Shown here: positions 52,029-60,419 of the stretch, piece after piece
Position numbering within the stretch: the first letter of the stretch is position 1
Layout: every line of letters begins with the position of its first letter
Assembly (NCBI RefSeq): GCF_026183895.1
Contig: NZ_JAPFQI010000014.1
Coordinates: 1 to 64,000, forward strand
Reading direction: 5' to 3'
DNA from: Sabulicella glaciei
GTDB taxonomy: Bacteria; Pseudomonadota; Alphaproteobacteria; Acetobacterales; Acetobacteraceae
Length of the DNA: 64,000 nucleotides
Notes under the pieces: generated by a model
What the model was told of the DNA's origin: nothing
The model's database searches: none
What the model saw: the letters and a program-made list of their open reading frames with translations, nothing else
Program-made: the position numbers and the translations under genes

Positions 52029-52606
52029 GCCGGGGCCTTTGTTCCGGCCAGGAAGTTGCCGAGGATGCGGTGCCCGTGCTCGCTGGCGATGCTTTCGGGG
52101 TGGAACTGCACGCCGTGGATCGGCAGCTCGGCATGGGACAGGCCCATCACCAGCCCGTCCTCCGTTTCCGCCGTGGCGACGAGGGAATTGGGAAGGGTTT
52201 CCCGCTTCACCACCAGGGAATGATAGCGGGTCGCCCGGAAGGGGCTGGGCAGGCCGGCGAAGACCCCCTGCCCCTCATGCACCACGTCCCACACCTTGCC
52301 GTGCACCGGCACCGGGGCGCGGACCACCTCGCCGCCAAAGGCCTGGCCGATGGCCTGGTGGCCCAGGCAGACGCCCAGAAGCGGCATCCGTGCCTCGGCG
52401 CAGGCGGCAATCAGGTCGAGGCAGATCCCGGCCTCGTTGGGCGTGCAGGGGCCGGGGGACAGGATCACCCCGGCGGGACGGCGGGCCAGCGCCTCGGCGG
52501 GCGTCAGCGCGTCGTTGCGGACCACCTCCACCTCGGCCCCCAGGTCGCCCAGGAAGTGCACGAGGTTCCAGGTGAAGCTGTCGTAGTTGTCGATGAGCAG
52601 CAGCAT
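52025..52606 (-). CDS. trpG: Anthranilate synthase component II (glutamine amidotransferase)
   Basis: 193-residue class I glutamine amidotransferase. Nucleophile Cys in [15 protein letters not shown], oxyanion [12 protein letters not shown], and the His/Glu of GVQFHPESI. Start ATG 52606 ([12 protein letters not shown]), the usual N-terminus; the upstream ATG at 52639 is rejected. The protein could also serve folate synthesis (PabA), but coupling to trpD and trpC assigns it to tryptophan. trpE is not in the window. Confidence 0.94.
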   Translation of the reverse strand: MLLLIDNYDSFTWNLVHFLGDLGAEVEVVRNDALTPAEALARRPAGVILSPGPCTPNEAGICLDLIAACAEARMPLLGVCLGHQAIGQAFGGEVVRAPVPVHGKVWDVVHEGQGVFAGLPSPFRATRYHSLVVKRETLPNSLVATAETEDGLVMGLSHAELPIHGVQFHPESIASEHGHRILGNFLAGTKAPA

Positions 52607-52643
52607 GGCGATGGGCGGAACCTGACGGGCACCGCCCACCGGG

Positions 52644-53705
52644 TCAAGCCGCGGCGCTTCCCGTGGCCTTCCGGACCGGCTCGCCCAGGGTCTGCATCAG
52701 CCGGTTGGCCCAGGCGAACATCGCCACGGCGGCCGCGATGTCGAGGATCTCGGCATCGGCCAGGCCCTGTTCGCGCAGCGCCGCGATGTCCTCCTGGGTC
52801 GCCGCCGCCGGGGCGGCCGAAAGGCGCACGGCGAAATCCACGATGGCGCGCAGCCGGGGAGGCATGTCGGTGGAGACGCCCTCCCGGAGGATGCGCTCCA
52901 TCACCTCCGGGTCGCCCTTGAGCTGGACCCATCGCTGGGCATGGACCGAGGCACAGTAGGGGCAGCCATTCACCCGGCTTTCCGCGACGCTCGCCAGCTC
53001 GCGCTCGGCGCGGGAGGCACCGCGCGGGCCGTACATGATGGTGTTGAACAGCTTTGAGCGCTCGCGCAGCACCGCCGGCTCCTGCACCAGCAGCAGGTAG
53101 TAGGGCGAGGTGCGGGCGCTGGCGTGGCTGGCGTCGAGGATGGCCAGCTGCTCCGGTGTGGCCTCCGCCACGTCCAGCACCGGCACCCAGCTGTCCCAGT
53201 CCAGCGAGTCCGAGGTGAAGCCGAAATCCGCCGTGCCGGGAGATTGCGGCGCCAGCCTCACCTCCGTTCCGCCGGCGCCCGGCTTGCCGTCCAGCAGGTC
53301 CAGCGCCGTCGCCATGCGCGTGGCATAGGCGATGAAGGCCACAAGCTGCGCCAGCATGACGATGTCGCGCGGCGCCAGCCCCGCCTGCTCCAGCGCGCGG
53401 ATCGCCTGCGGGTTCGCTTGGTCGGTCCGCAGCGTCAGCAGGTCGGCGAAGCGGCGCATGGCGTCGAGGCGCGGCGATTCCTCGGCCAGGGCGGCATGGC
53501 GTGCTTCCAGCCGGGCATCGCCGTGCAGCCGCGCGACATGGGCGGCGACGGCATGGCGCTCGCCCTCCGAAAGCCCGGAGGGGCCGCGGAAGATCGCCTC
53601 CTCACTGCCGGAGGTCGCGGCCCGCACATCGGGCCGCATCGCCCTCAGCGCGTGGAGCGTGCTGCCCTCGGCGATCCCCGCGATCTCGTCCACCACGTCC
53701 TGCAT
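52644..53705 (-). CDS. CMD-domain (peroxidase-related) protein, double domain
   Basis: 353 residues with two carboxymuconolactone-decarboxylase-like helical units. The second has the redox motif [13 protein letters not shown], as in AhpD-type proteins; the first (about 75-165) lacks it. Start is placed at ATG 53705 ([15 protein letters not shown]), the family-like N-terminus; a GTG at 53753 would overlap the upstream monooxygenase by 8 nt and is the main alternative. Together with the flavin monooxygenase upstream it may handle reactive organic peroxides. Substrate unknown. Confidence 0.83.
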   Translation of the reverse strand: MQDVVDEIAGIAEGSTLHALRAMRPDVRAATSGSEEAIFRGPSGLSEGERHAVAAHVARLHGDARLEARHAALAEESPRLDAMRRFADLLTLRTDQANPQAIRALEQAGLAPRDIVMLAQLVAFIAYATRMATALDLLDGKPGAGGTEVRLAPQSPGTADFGFTSDSLDWDSWVPVLDVAEATPEQLAILDASHASARTSPYYLLLVQEPAVLRERSKLFNTIMYGPRGASRAERELASVAESRVNGCPYCASVHAQRWVQLKGDPEVMERILREGVSTDMPPRLRAIVDFAVRLSAAPAAATQEDIAALREQGLADAEILDIAAAVAMFAWANRLMQTLGEPVRKATGSAAA

Positions 53706-53745
53706 GCGTTCCCGGTCCTTGGCTCTGTGCGGGGCGGAGGATGCC

Positions 53746-55197
53746 TCAGCCACGCGGGATGAAGAAGGGCGTGGTTTCCAGCTCCGGCTCGTCAAAGGCG
53801 GCGAGCTCGGCGCGCACCGCCTCCTGGTCCTCGCGGAAGAAATGCGCGGCGATGCCGTTGGCCAGCCGCTCGGAGGCCGCCGCCACGCCGGGGATGTCGC
53901 TGGCAATGCCGCCATGGCTGGCATGGGCGCCGTAGCTGAGCAGGTGGATGCGCCCGATCTCCTCCGGCGCGGCCTCGCCCTTGGGCGTCAGCTCGAAGGC
54001 GCGGCCAAGATAGGGGAAGGCTTCCATCTCCGGACGGCGCAAATGGTCGGGCGGCACGTAGCAATCGCCCCAGCGGGCGATGTGCGGCGCCAGCCCGGCC
54101 AGCTCTGGCACGTGGTCGAGGTCCACGCGGAATCCCGTGCCGGCGATCAGGAAGTCGGCGCGCACCTCGCGCGGCTCCGCACCGCCCAGGGTCAGCACCA
54201 CCTCGTCTCCCTCGCGCCGCGTCGCCAGGGTGGGGGCGCCGAGCTGGATGCCGAAGCCCGGCAGGCGCAGGGCGCGGTGCACCGTCTCGTGCGGCGGGGG
54301 CGACTGGTTGTCGTACATGTAGGTCACGAGCAGCCAGCGGGAGGCGTCGTCCAGGTCGCCCCAGCCCAGCTGGTATCCCGGCCCGGCCGAGCCGCGCCCC
54401 TTGTTGATCTGCGGCAGATGCGTCCGGCGCACGTAGAGCGTCGCCTCCTTCGCACCGCGCTCCAGCGCCGTCGCCGCGTTGTCCCAAGCCGAGGCGCCGC
54501 CGCCGATCACCGCGACCCGCTTGCCGCGAAGCCGCTCGAAATCGATGGGCGCGTTGGCATGGGCGGCGAGGTCGGGCCAGAGCGAGCGGTCCACTACCTC
54601 CGGCAGGGCCAGCCCGCCCGACCCGGCGCGCCCCGTGGCCAGCACGACGCGCCGCGCCAGCAACGAGGCGCCGTCCGCGAAGAGAAGGCGCAGCACGCCC
54701 TCTTCCGGGACGATGCGCGTCACCTTGGTCCGGTGGCGCACCGGCAGGGCCAGGACGCGCTGCAGCCAGGACAGGTAGTCCTGCCACACGGCATTCGGGA
54801 TCTTGTAGAGCGCCTCCCACGCCGCCTCGCCCCGCGAGGCCGTGTACCAGGCGCGGAAGGTGAGGCTGGGGATGCCGAAGCAGGGGCCGGCCAGGGTCTT
54901 GGGCGAGCGCAGCGTGTCCATGCGCGCCCAGGTTACCCAGGGACCTTCCAGCCCCGGCGGGTTCTCGTCCAGCAGGAGGACGTTGCCGATCCCCTTGAAG
55001 ATCAGGGTGCCGGCGGCGGCGATGCCGTTCATCCCGGCGCCCACCACCGCCACGTCCAGCACCGCCTCGCCGTTGCGCTCCAGCCGCGGCACCCAGGGCT
55101 TCGGCGGCAGCGTCAGCGCCTCCAGGTCTGCGGCCACGCGGCGCTCCAGGGCCAAGAGGCCGGGTGGCGGGGCGGGACGGGCGGCGTGGTTCATCAT
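53746..55197 (-). CDS. FAD/NAD(P)-binding monooxygenase-like protein
   Basis: 483-residue flavoprotein with two Rossmann motifs: VVGAGMNGIAAAGTLIFKG near residue 52 for FAD and VIGGGASAWDNAATALERG near 238 for NAD(P), and the late ATG-like LIAGTGFRVD. Pattern fits the flavin-containing or SidA/Baeyer-Villiger-like monooxygenase group. No signal peptide. ATG 55197 with an in-frame ATG one codon later. It is followed closely by the CMD protein and then trpG, and is divergent from a Bug protein. Confidence 0.85.
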   Translation of the reverse strand: MMNHAARPAPPPGLLALERRVAADLEALTLPPKPWVPRLERNGEAVLDVAVVGAGMNGIAAAGTLIFKGIGNVLLLDENPPGLEGPWVTWARMDTLRSPKTLAGPCFGIPSLTFRAWYTASRGEAAWEALYKIPNAVWQDYLSWLQRVLALPVRHRTKVTRIVPEEGVLRLLFADGASLLARRVVLATGRAGSGGLALPEVVDRSLWPDLAAHANAPIDFERLRGKRVAVIGGGASAWDNAATALERGAKEATLYVRRTHLPQINKGRGSAGPGYQLGWGDLDDASRWLLVTYMYDNQSPPPHETVHRALRLPGFGIQLGAPTLATRREGDEVVLTLGGAEPREVRADFLIAGTGFRVDLDHVPELAGLAPHIARWGDCYVPPDHLRRPEMEAFPYLGRAFELTPKGEAAPEEIGRIHLLSYGAHASHGGIASDIPGVAAASERLANGIAAHFFREDQEAVRAELAAFDEPELETTPFFIPRG

Positions 55198-55316
55198 GGG
55201 TCCGTGCGGGTTGAAGGGACAGCTATCCTGTCATTCGCGCTGCGGCGCCGCAAATCGGTGGCGCGAGAGGCGACAGCGCGGCAGCATGCGGGGCGAATCC
55301 CTTGAAAGGAAGCGCC

Positions 55317-56300
55317 ATGCCCCTTCCGTCCCGCCGCCACCTCCTCGCCGGCATCGCCGGAATGCCGGCTGCCGCCGCGGCGCAGGCCCTTCCTGCCGGC
55401 TGGCCGGATCGTCCGATCCGCCTCGTCGTGCCGGCGGCCGGCGGCGCGGGAACGGCAGACACCATCGCGCGGCTGCTGGCCATCGAGCTGGACAAGCGCC
55501 TGCCGCAGCGCACGCTGGTGGAGAACCGGCCCGGCGCCAACGGCAACGTGGGCGCCACCGCCGTGGCCCGCGCCGCGCCGGACGGCCACACCTTCCTGTT
55601 CTCCTGGTCCGGGACGCTGGCGACCAGCCCGGCGCTCTACCGCGAGCTGAGCTTCGACCCGAAGCGCGACTTCGAGCCGGTGATCCTGCTGGGCAACGTG
55701 CCCAACATCCTGGTCGTCACCAACGGGATCGGCGTCCGCACGCTGGAGGAGCTGACGGCGCGGCTGCGGAGGGAACCGGGGGCACTCTCCTTCGGCTCCT
55801 CGGGCAATGGCTCCTCCATGCACCTCGCGGGGGAGTTGTACCGCCAGCGCACGGGGACGGAGATGTCCCACGTCCCCTACGCCACCATCCAGCAGGGATT
55901 CACCGACCTGTTCACCGGGCGCATCCAGCTGATGTTCAACCTGGTGACGGGGGCGGCGCCCCAGGTGCGCGGCGGGCAGGTGACGCCGGTCGCCATCCTG
56001 TCCGACCGCCGCTCCTCCGTGCTGCCCGACGTGCCGACCACGGCGGAGCTGGGAATGCCCGGCCTGGAGTTCGGCTCCTGGTTCTGCATCATGGCGCCGC
56101 GCGGCACGCCGGCGCCGATCGTGGCGACGATGAACCGGCTGGTGAACGAGATCCTGACCGCGCCCGAAAGCCGCGCACGGATGGAGGCGCAAGGACTCGA
56201 CATCATCGGCGGCGAGCCGGAGCAGCTCGCCACGCTGCTGGACGCCGAGCTGGCGCGCCATGCGGAGCTGGTGCGCTTCTCCGGCGTGCGGGTGGAGTGA
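55317..56300 (+). CDS. Bug/TctC-family solute-binding protein
   Basis: 327-residue periplasmic receptor with a signal peptide (PSRRHLLAGIAGMPAAAAAQ). Hallmarks are RPIRLVVPAAGGAGTADT, ENRPGANGNVGA and LPDVPTTAELGMPG. Start ATG 55317, after AAAGGAAG; a TTG at 55302 in frame is rejected since it overlaps that site. It is the second orphan of this type in the window and shares no tctAB genes nearby. Divergent from the flavin monooxygenase across 119 bp and may serve that enzyme's substrate. Confidence 0.92.
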   Translation: MPLPSRRHLLAGIAGMPAAAAAQALPAGWPDRPIRLVVPAAGGAGTADTIARLLAIELDKRLPQRTLVENRPGANGNVGATAVARAAPDGHTFLFSWSGTLATSPALYRELSFDPKRDFEPVILLGNVPNILVVTNGIGVRTLEELTARLRREPGALSFGSSGNGSSMHLAGELYRQRTGTEMSHVPYATIQQGFTDLFTGRIQLMFNLVTGAAPQVRGGQVTPVAILSDRRSSVLPDVPTTAELGMPGLEFGSWFCIMAPRGTPAPIVATMNRLVNEILTAPESRARMEAQGLDIIGGEPEQLATLLDAELARHAELVRFSGVRVE

Positions 56301-56307
56301 GCGCGGC

Positions 56308-56853
56308 CTAGCGAAGCCCGGCGGACTGGGAGCGCAGCTCCCGCGCGCGGGCGAGGACGCGGTCTTCCAGCTCTGAGTTGGTGGCGGCGGAGGTGGGGGC
56401 GTCCACCCAGGCGCCGCGCTGGTTCACCTGCCGGAAGACCTGGACCCGCACGCCGTCGGAGCGAAGCTGGCGCGTCGTGACATAGGCGGTGGCCTTGAAG
56501 CGCTCGCCCTCGGCGGCGGGGGGCGTGTACCAGTCGGTGATGATGACGCCGCCAAACGGGTCGGCGCTGGCCAGCGGCATGAAGGACAGGGTGTCGAGCG
56601 TGGCGCGCCACAGGAAGGCGTTCACGGTCATGCCCGCGCCGCCGCCGCCGGCCGCCTGGTTCTGACGCGAACGGTCCACCCCGAACACGACGAGGCCCGA
56701 GGCGCCGGGGTCGCCGCCGGTCTGGCGCAGGATCATCTCGCGCTGGTTGTCGGTGCCGTATTCCTCGTTCCCGACGAAACGGCTGTTGCTGCAGGCGGCG
56801 AGCAGCGCCGCGACGGCGGTGAGCGCGAGGGCGTTCTTGCGGATGTGCGACAT
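56308..56853 (-). CDS. DUF3576-family lipoprotein
   Basis: 181 residues. Signal peptide with lipobox LLAACSNSR. The mature region has NAFLWRATLDTLSFMPLASADPFGGVIITDWY, the diagnostic core of DUF3576, and a C-terminal RELR helix. Probably anchored in the outer membrane. In related alphaproteobacteria I recall this gene directly before leuS; here leuS is about 8 kb away with trp, moa and monooxygenase genes between. 27 nt separate it from the porin terminator upstream. Confidence 0.87.
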   Translation of the reverse strand: MSHIRKNALALTAVAALLAACSNSRFVGNEEYGTDNQREMILRQTGGDPGASGLVVFGVDRSRQNQAAGGGGAGMTVNAFLWRATLDTLSFMPLASADPFGGVIITDWYTPPAAEGERFKATAYVTTRQLRSDGVRVQVFRQVNQRGAWVDAPTSAATNSELEDRVLARARELRSQSAGLR

Positions 56854-56880
56854 GGCGCCCCTCGTTAGAGGCGCCGGCGG

Positions 56881-56918
56881 AAAAAGAAAAGGGGCGGCGA
56901 GGAAACCCTCGCCGCCCC
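56881..56918 (-). terminator. Rho-independent terminator after the porin
   Basis: A perfect 12-bp stem (GGGGCGGCGAGG 56891-56902 with CCTCGCCGCCCC 56907-56918, loop AAAC) read on the minus strand is followed by TTTTCTTTTT (56890-56881). It is the cleanest terminator in the window and sits 31 nt after the porin stop, which fits a highly expressed gene. Confidence 0.9.
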
Positions 56919-56948
56919 CGGAGACACTCCGTTCCCGGAGCGACTGGC

Positions 56949-58358
56949 TCAGAAGGCCAGGCGCGTACCGAGGATGAAGGTGTTGGAGTAGCCGCGGTTC
57001 TGCGGACCCGCGCGACCCACGTCCTGGTCCGTACCCTGCTCGCGGATCGAGTGGTGCACGTACTCGGCGATCAGGCTCAGGCCCGGAGCCAGCGTGTAGT
57101 TGGCGCCGACGCCCATGCCCCAGCGGCGCATCCGCGCACGGCCCGCCGTGGCGTTCCGCGTCACTGCGCCCGTGGTCGGGTCGAAGGTGCTCGGACCGTT
57201 GCCCTCGAACAGGCCGCTCATGAAGTTCGCGCCGACCGTCAGCGGACCGGCGGTGTAGGCGAGACCGGCCGTCAGCTGCTCACCCGGGCGCGAGCCACGG
57301 ATCGTGTTGCCCCAGAAGAAGTTGGTGTTGCCGCGGAAATAGGCCGCACCAGCCGTGAAGCCCATGTACGAGGCCTGCACGCCGACCTGCCACACATCCA
57401 GACCGTTCAGGGTGCGAATCTGGCGGTTGTCGAGCGTCATGTCGAGCGCGGTGCCGGAGCCGATGTAGCCCGCGGTGGCCGCCAGACCGACGCCGGCCAG
57501 GTTGCCGCGCCAGCGCGCCGCGACCTGCCACTCGTTGCGGCGGGCCGCGAGCTCACCACCACGAACCGGGATGGCGGCGTCGGTGGCGCCACGGAACGCA
57601 TAGGCGCGGTCGCAGAAGGTGTTGACGGCGTCGGAGATACAGCCGTGCTGACCCATCGAGCCGAAGTTCGGGGCGTAGGACGCGCCGAAGTCGAACCCGA
57701 AGAACTGCGGGGTCATGTAGACGATCTTGGAGTTGTCACCGAGACCGCCCGGCGCCGTCTGCGTACGGTTGCCGTTCTGGCGGGTCTGGAAGTTCTCCCA
57801 CACGCCGAACACGCCACCCGTGCCGAAGCCCGTGATCCAGCCCGAGTTCATCAGGCCGCCCATGACGCCGTCCTCGTCGCCGAAGCGAATCTGGCCGAGG
57901 CGCGGGTGGGCGATGAACACGTAGGCCTCGTCAACCGCCGGGGCGGAGCGCGAGACGCCGACGTTGCGGTTGATGACCGCGCGGCTCTCCTGGTTGTTGA
58001 ACGTCAGGTCGATGTTGCCGCCGTAGGTGATGCCGTTGGCCAGCTTGCCCGTCACGATCACGCTGAACTGCGGGATGGTCACGAAGTCATGCTTGCCGAG
58101 GCGGCCGAAGGCGCCGGTGGGGCCCGTCGGGGCCGCGGCCGCGCCGCCGCCATTGGCGCCCGGAACGCCGATCGGCGTCGTGGGCGACCAGCCCGGATCG
58201 GACTGCTGACCGCTCTGCTGAATGTAGCCCCAGTAGGCCTGGATCGACCCGCCGATGCGGACCGTCGGGGCCTGTTGGGCGGAGGCCTCCGGCGCCATGA
58301 CGGCGGCGCCGACGACCGCCGAGACGACCGCCGTCGTGCCCAGCAAAATCTTGCGCAT
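56949..58358 (-). CDS. Outer-membrane porin
   Basis: 469-residue beta-barrel with a signal peptide (cleavage after EASAQ) and a C-terminal strand ending FILGTRLAF with the terminal Phe required for assembly. Alternating aromatic and polar strands and Gly/Asn-rich loops run throughout, with VRIGGSIQAYWGY opening the barrel. Of the alphaproteobacterial porin type. Strong ribosome-binding site (GAGGAGAG) 7 nt upstream and a strong terminator point to abundant expression. Codon and base use are milder (less extreme GC) than in neighbouring genes, as expected of a highly expressed gene. Confidence 0.9.
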   Translation of the reverse strand: MRKILLGTTAVVSAVVGAAVMAPEASAQQAPTVRIGGSIQAYWGYIQQSGQQSDPGWSPTTPIGVPGANGGGAAAAPTGPTGAFGRLGKHDFVTIPQFSVIVTGKLANGITYGGNIDLTFNNQESRAVINRNVGVSRSAPAVDEAYVFIAHPRLGQIRFGDEDGVMGGLMNSGWITGFGTGGVFGVWENFQTRQNGNRTQTAPGGLGDNSKIVYMTPQFFGFDFGASYAPNFGSMGQHGCISDAVNTFCDRAYAFRGATDAAIPVRGGELAARRNEWQVAARWRGNLAGVGLAATAGYIGSGTALDMTLDNRQIRTLNGLDVWQVGVQASYMGFTAGAAYFRGNTNFFWGNTIRGSRPGEQLTAGLAYTAGPLTVGANFMSGLFEGNGPSTFDPTTGAVTRNATAGRARMRRWGMGVGANYTLAPGLSLIAEYVHHSIREQGTDQDVGRAGPQNRGYSNTFILGTRLAF

Positions 58359-58560
58359 GTTACACTCTCCTCACGCGCCGGGCACGCCCGGCTTGTTCCC
58401 CTGACCCCCCATCCGACGGATGGGCGGTGACCCCGACGATGCCTGCCCCCGCCCGGAAGCGGAGCGCGATGGCAAGCCGGCCATCACCTGGGTCCGCGCC
58501 GACTATGCGTTCCGGTAGCGGGAGGCGGCAACCGGGTTTCCGGGGGTGGCGCGACATCCG
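58359..58560 (-). promoter_or_regulatory. Porin upstream region with two hairpins in the leader
   Basis: About 200 bp between the ThiE-like stop and the porin ATG. Two compact inverted repeats stand near the start: GCCGGG-cacg-CCCGGC at 58377-58392 and CCCATCCG-a-CGGATGGG at 58408-58424. They are just upstream of the Shine-Dalgarno, where a regulatory leader could control an abundant porin. No consensus promoter is evident. Confidence 0.45.
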
Positions 58561-59121
58561 TCACACACTGTGGCGGAGAGAACACAGGCCCCTGCGGCAC
58601 CCCCAGGCATCGATCGCCGCCCAACCTGCGGCGCGTGGACCCAGTTGGCGGGAACGCCCGGCATCCATGCCGCCCAATGCGATGGCGGGACAAGGCAGTG
58701 CCCGGGTCAGGGCCCGCCAGCGCAGCGGACCAAGCGCCGGCGCGCCCGGATGGCTTCGCGTCGGGAAGGCCGGGGAAACCAGCGCAGCATCCGCATGCAG
58801 TCGCCGCGCCCGCGCCAAGCCGGCCCGGCCATGCACCGCAACGGTCAACAGGCGCCCGCGCCGGTTCAACAGGAAGGGCAGGAGATGACGCGCCCCCCGC
58901 CGATCCGGCACGTGCAACCCCGCCCGCGCCGCGAGGGCAAGGCGCCCATCCTCCTGCACCATGACGCGCAGTCGCCGGGTCCGGCACAGCCGGGCCACGC
59001 GGATCGCCCCTTCCCGGTCCATGTCGCGCAGCAGCACCGCCGCCCCTCGGGGAAGGCGACGGAGAAGCTTGGTCGGGTCCGGCAGGCGCGCCCGGTCGGT
59101 GAGCAGCCAGATTCGCGGCAC
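58561..59121 (-). CDS. ThiE/TenI-like thiamine phosphate synthase family protein
   Basis: 186 residues of a TIM-barrel related to thiamine phosphate synthase/TenI. The N-terminal RIWLLTDRAR matches LYLVTDR of the family, SPAFPTRSHPGAPALG matches the phosphate-binding loop, and ALGGMDA the last strand. Start is set at GTG 59121; the ATG at 59151 would overlap yggS head to head. Several substrate-pocket residues look changed (GLHVPDRRG in place of the usual GVHLGQxD), so activity is uncertain. Divergent from yggS. Confidence 0.72.
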   Translation of the reverse strand: MPRIWLLTDRARLPDPTKLLRRLPRGAAVLLRDMDREGAIRVARLCRTRRLRVMVQEDGRLALAARAGLHVPDRRGARHLLPFLLNRRGRLLTVAVHGRAGLARARRLHADAALVSPAFPTRSHPGAPALGPLRWRALTRALPCPAIALGGMDAGRSRQLGPRAAGWAAIDAWGCRRGLCSLRHSV

Positions 59122-59136
59122 CGCCCTGCCCTGCCC

Positions 59137-59152
59137 TATCCTCCCGCGCATG
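59137..59152 (+). promoter_or_regulatory. TATCCT element 7 nt before the yggS start
   Basis: TATCCT at 59137-59142 followed by CCCGCGC and ATG 59150. Spacing is identical to that before 39963 and 62269, and there is no Shine-Dalgarno, consistent with a leaderless message. A -35 is not obvious. Confidence 0.4.
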
Positions 59153-59824
59153 ACCGAATCCATCCGCGCCAATCTGGCCCGGCTGCGCGAGCGAATCGAG
59201 GCCGCCAGCGCGCGGGCCGGCCGCGCCCCGGGCAGCGTCACCCTGGTGGCCGTGTCCAAGACCCATCCGGCCTCGGCGGTCGAGGAGGCGCTGGCGGAAG
59301 GCCAGCACGTCTTCGGCGAGAACCGGGTGCAGGAGGCGCAAGGCAAGTTCCCGGCGCTGCGCGCGGCCCATCCGGGGCTGCGCCTGCACATCATCGGCGG
59401 CCTGCAGACCAACAAGGCGCGCGATGCCGTGCGCGTCGCCGACGTGATCGAAAGCCTGGACCGCCCCCGCCTCGCCGAGGCGCTGGCCGAGGCCATGCAG
59501 AAGGAAGCGCGCCGGCCGGACTTCCTGGTCCAGGTGAACACGGGCGACGAGCCGCAGAAATCGGGGGTGGCGCGGGAGGAGGCGCCGGGCTTCATCCGCC
59601 GTTGCCTGGAGGAATGGCGCCTGCCGGTGCGCGGCCTGATGTGCATCCCCCCGGCGGAGGAGGATCCCCGCCCGCATTTCCGCACCCTGGCCGCCCTGGG
59701 AGGCGAGTTCGGCCTGCCGGTGCTTTCCATGGGCATGAGCGGCGATTTCGAGGCGGCGATCGAGGAAGGGGCGACGCATGTGCGCGTCGGCTCGGCGATC
59801 TTCGGGGCGCGGATCGCCCTCTAG
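59150..59824 (+). CDS. yggS: YggS-family PLP homeostasis protein
   Basis: 224-residue PLP-binding protein with the alanine racemase N-terminal barrel fold. PLP-Lys is in LVAVSKTHP; FGENRVQEAQGK, HIIGGLQTNKA and the phosphate-binding SMGMSGDFEAAI and RVGSAIFG motifs are intact. It controls free PLP and amino/keto-acid balance and lacks racemase activity. Start ATG 59150, with no ribosome-binding site (see the TATCCT element). Ends overlapping the next convergent gene by 4 nt. Confidence 0.94.
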   Translation: MTESIRANLARLRERIEAASARAGRAPGSVTLVAVSKTHPASAVEEALAEGQHVFGENRVQEAQGKFPALRAAHPGLRLHIIGGLQTNKARDAVRVADVIESLDRPRLAEALAEAMQKEARRPDFLVQVNTGDEPQKSGVAREEAPGFIRRCLEEWRLPVRGLMCIPPAEEDPRPHFRTLAALGGEFGLPVLSMGMSGDFEAAIEEGATHVRVGSAIFGARIAL

Positions 59825-60285
59825 GCCAGGGCGGTCCGCGGCGCGGCGTGGTCGCGCGCCCATCTCGCGTAGGCCTCGGTCGCATTGCGCGCCGAGGCCA
59901 GGGCTGCGGCGGGCGGCGCGTCCAGCCAGGGGTCCGGCCGCCCTTCCAGCCCGGCGCGGATGCGGTCCAGCGGCTGGCTCATCTCCACGAAGGCCATTAC
60001 CCCGGCCATCGCCATGCCGAGCGGCCCGCCCGTGACCGCGCCGCCGAGGACGCGCATCAGCGGGTGGATCTGCGCGCCCGTCGCCGCCCGGTAGATCATG
60101 CCCACCCCCGGCAGGTGGTGCAGCGGGTTCAGCCCCTCCACCACCTCGTCGAAGGTGATCTCGCCGGGGATGGGAATGGCCTGGTCCCCGTCCAGCGGCG
60201 GGCCGCCATCGGCGGGCGCGGGCAGGTCGGCGCTGCCGGCCGGGCGGAAGGCCAGGCGAATGGGATCGTTGACAGGGAAGATCAT
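59821..60285 (-). CDS. Conserved-looking hypothetical protein with Gly-rich hydrophobic segment
   Basis: 154 residues from ATG 60285 (MIFPVNDPIRLAF). A Gly/Ala-rich segment VLGGAVTGGPLGMAMAGVMAF near residues 79-99 could be a membrane helix or hairpin; the C-terminal part is amphipathic. No cysteines. I do not recognise a family. Convergent with yggS, with stops overlapping by 4 nt; divergent from the NifU-like gene across 134 bp, where I see only a weak 5-bp hairpin (GGTCG-ggat-CGACC, just before 60400) and no clear promoter. Confidence 0.72.
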   Translation of the reverse strand: MIFPVNDPIRLAFRPAGSADLPAPADGGPPLDGDQAIPIPGEITFDEVVEGLNPLHHLPGVGMIYRAATGAQIHPLMRVLGGAVTGGPLGMAMAGVMAFVEMSQPLDRIRAGLEGRPDPWLDAPPAAALASARNATEAYARWARDHAAPRTALA

Positions 60286-60419
60286 GCGCGGCGGCCCTCG
60301 CCATCGTGGGTGACAGGGCCTCGCAAGCCTCATGCCAGGGGCGACCGGGGCGCGACTTGCACCTCGGCGCAAAGCGGACCACATCGGTCGGGATCGACCT
60401 AGCCAGCCAAGGACGCGCC

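Noticed and set aside
53705-53753. GTG 53753 as start of the CMD-domain protein
   Set aside because: Adds 16 residues that do not resemble the family N-terminus; ATG 53705 does. Kept as an alternative only.
59119-59152. ATG 59151 as start of the ThiE-like gene
   Set aside because: It would overlap the yggS ATG head to head and add ten residues without family similarity; GTG 59121 fits the family N-terminus.
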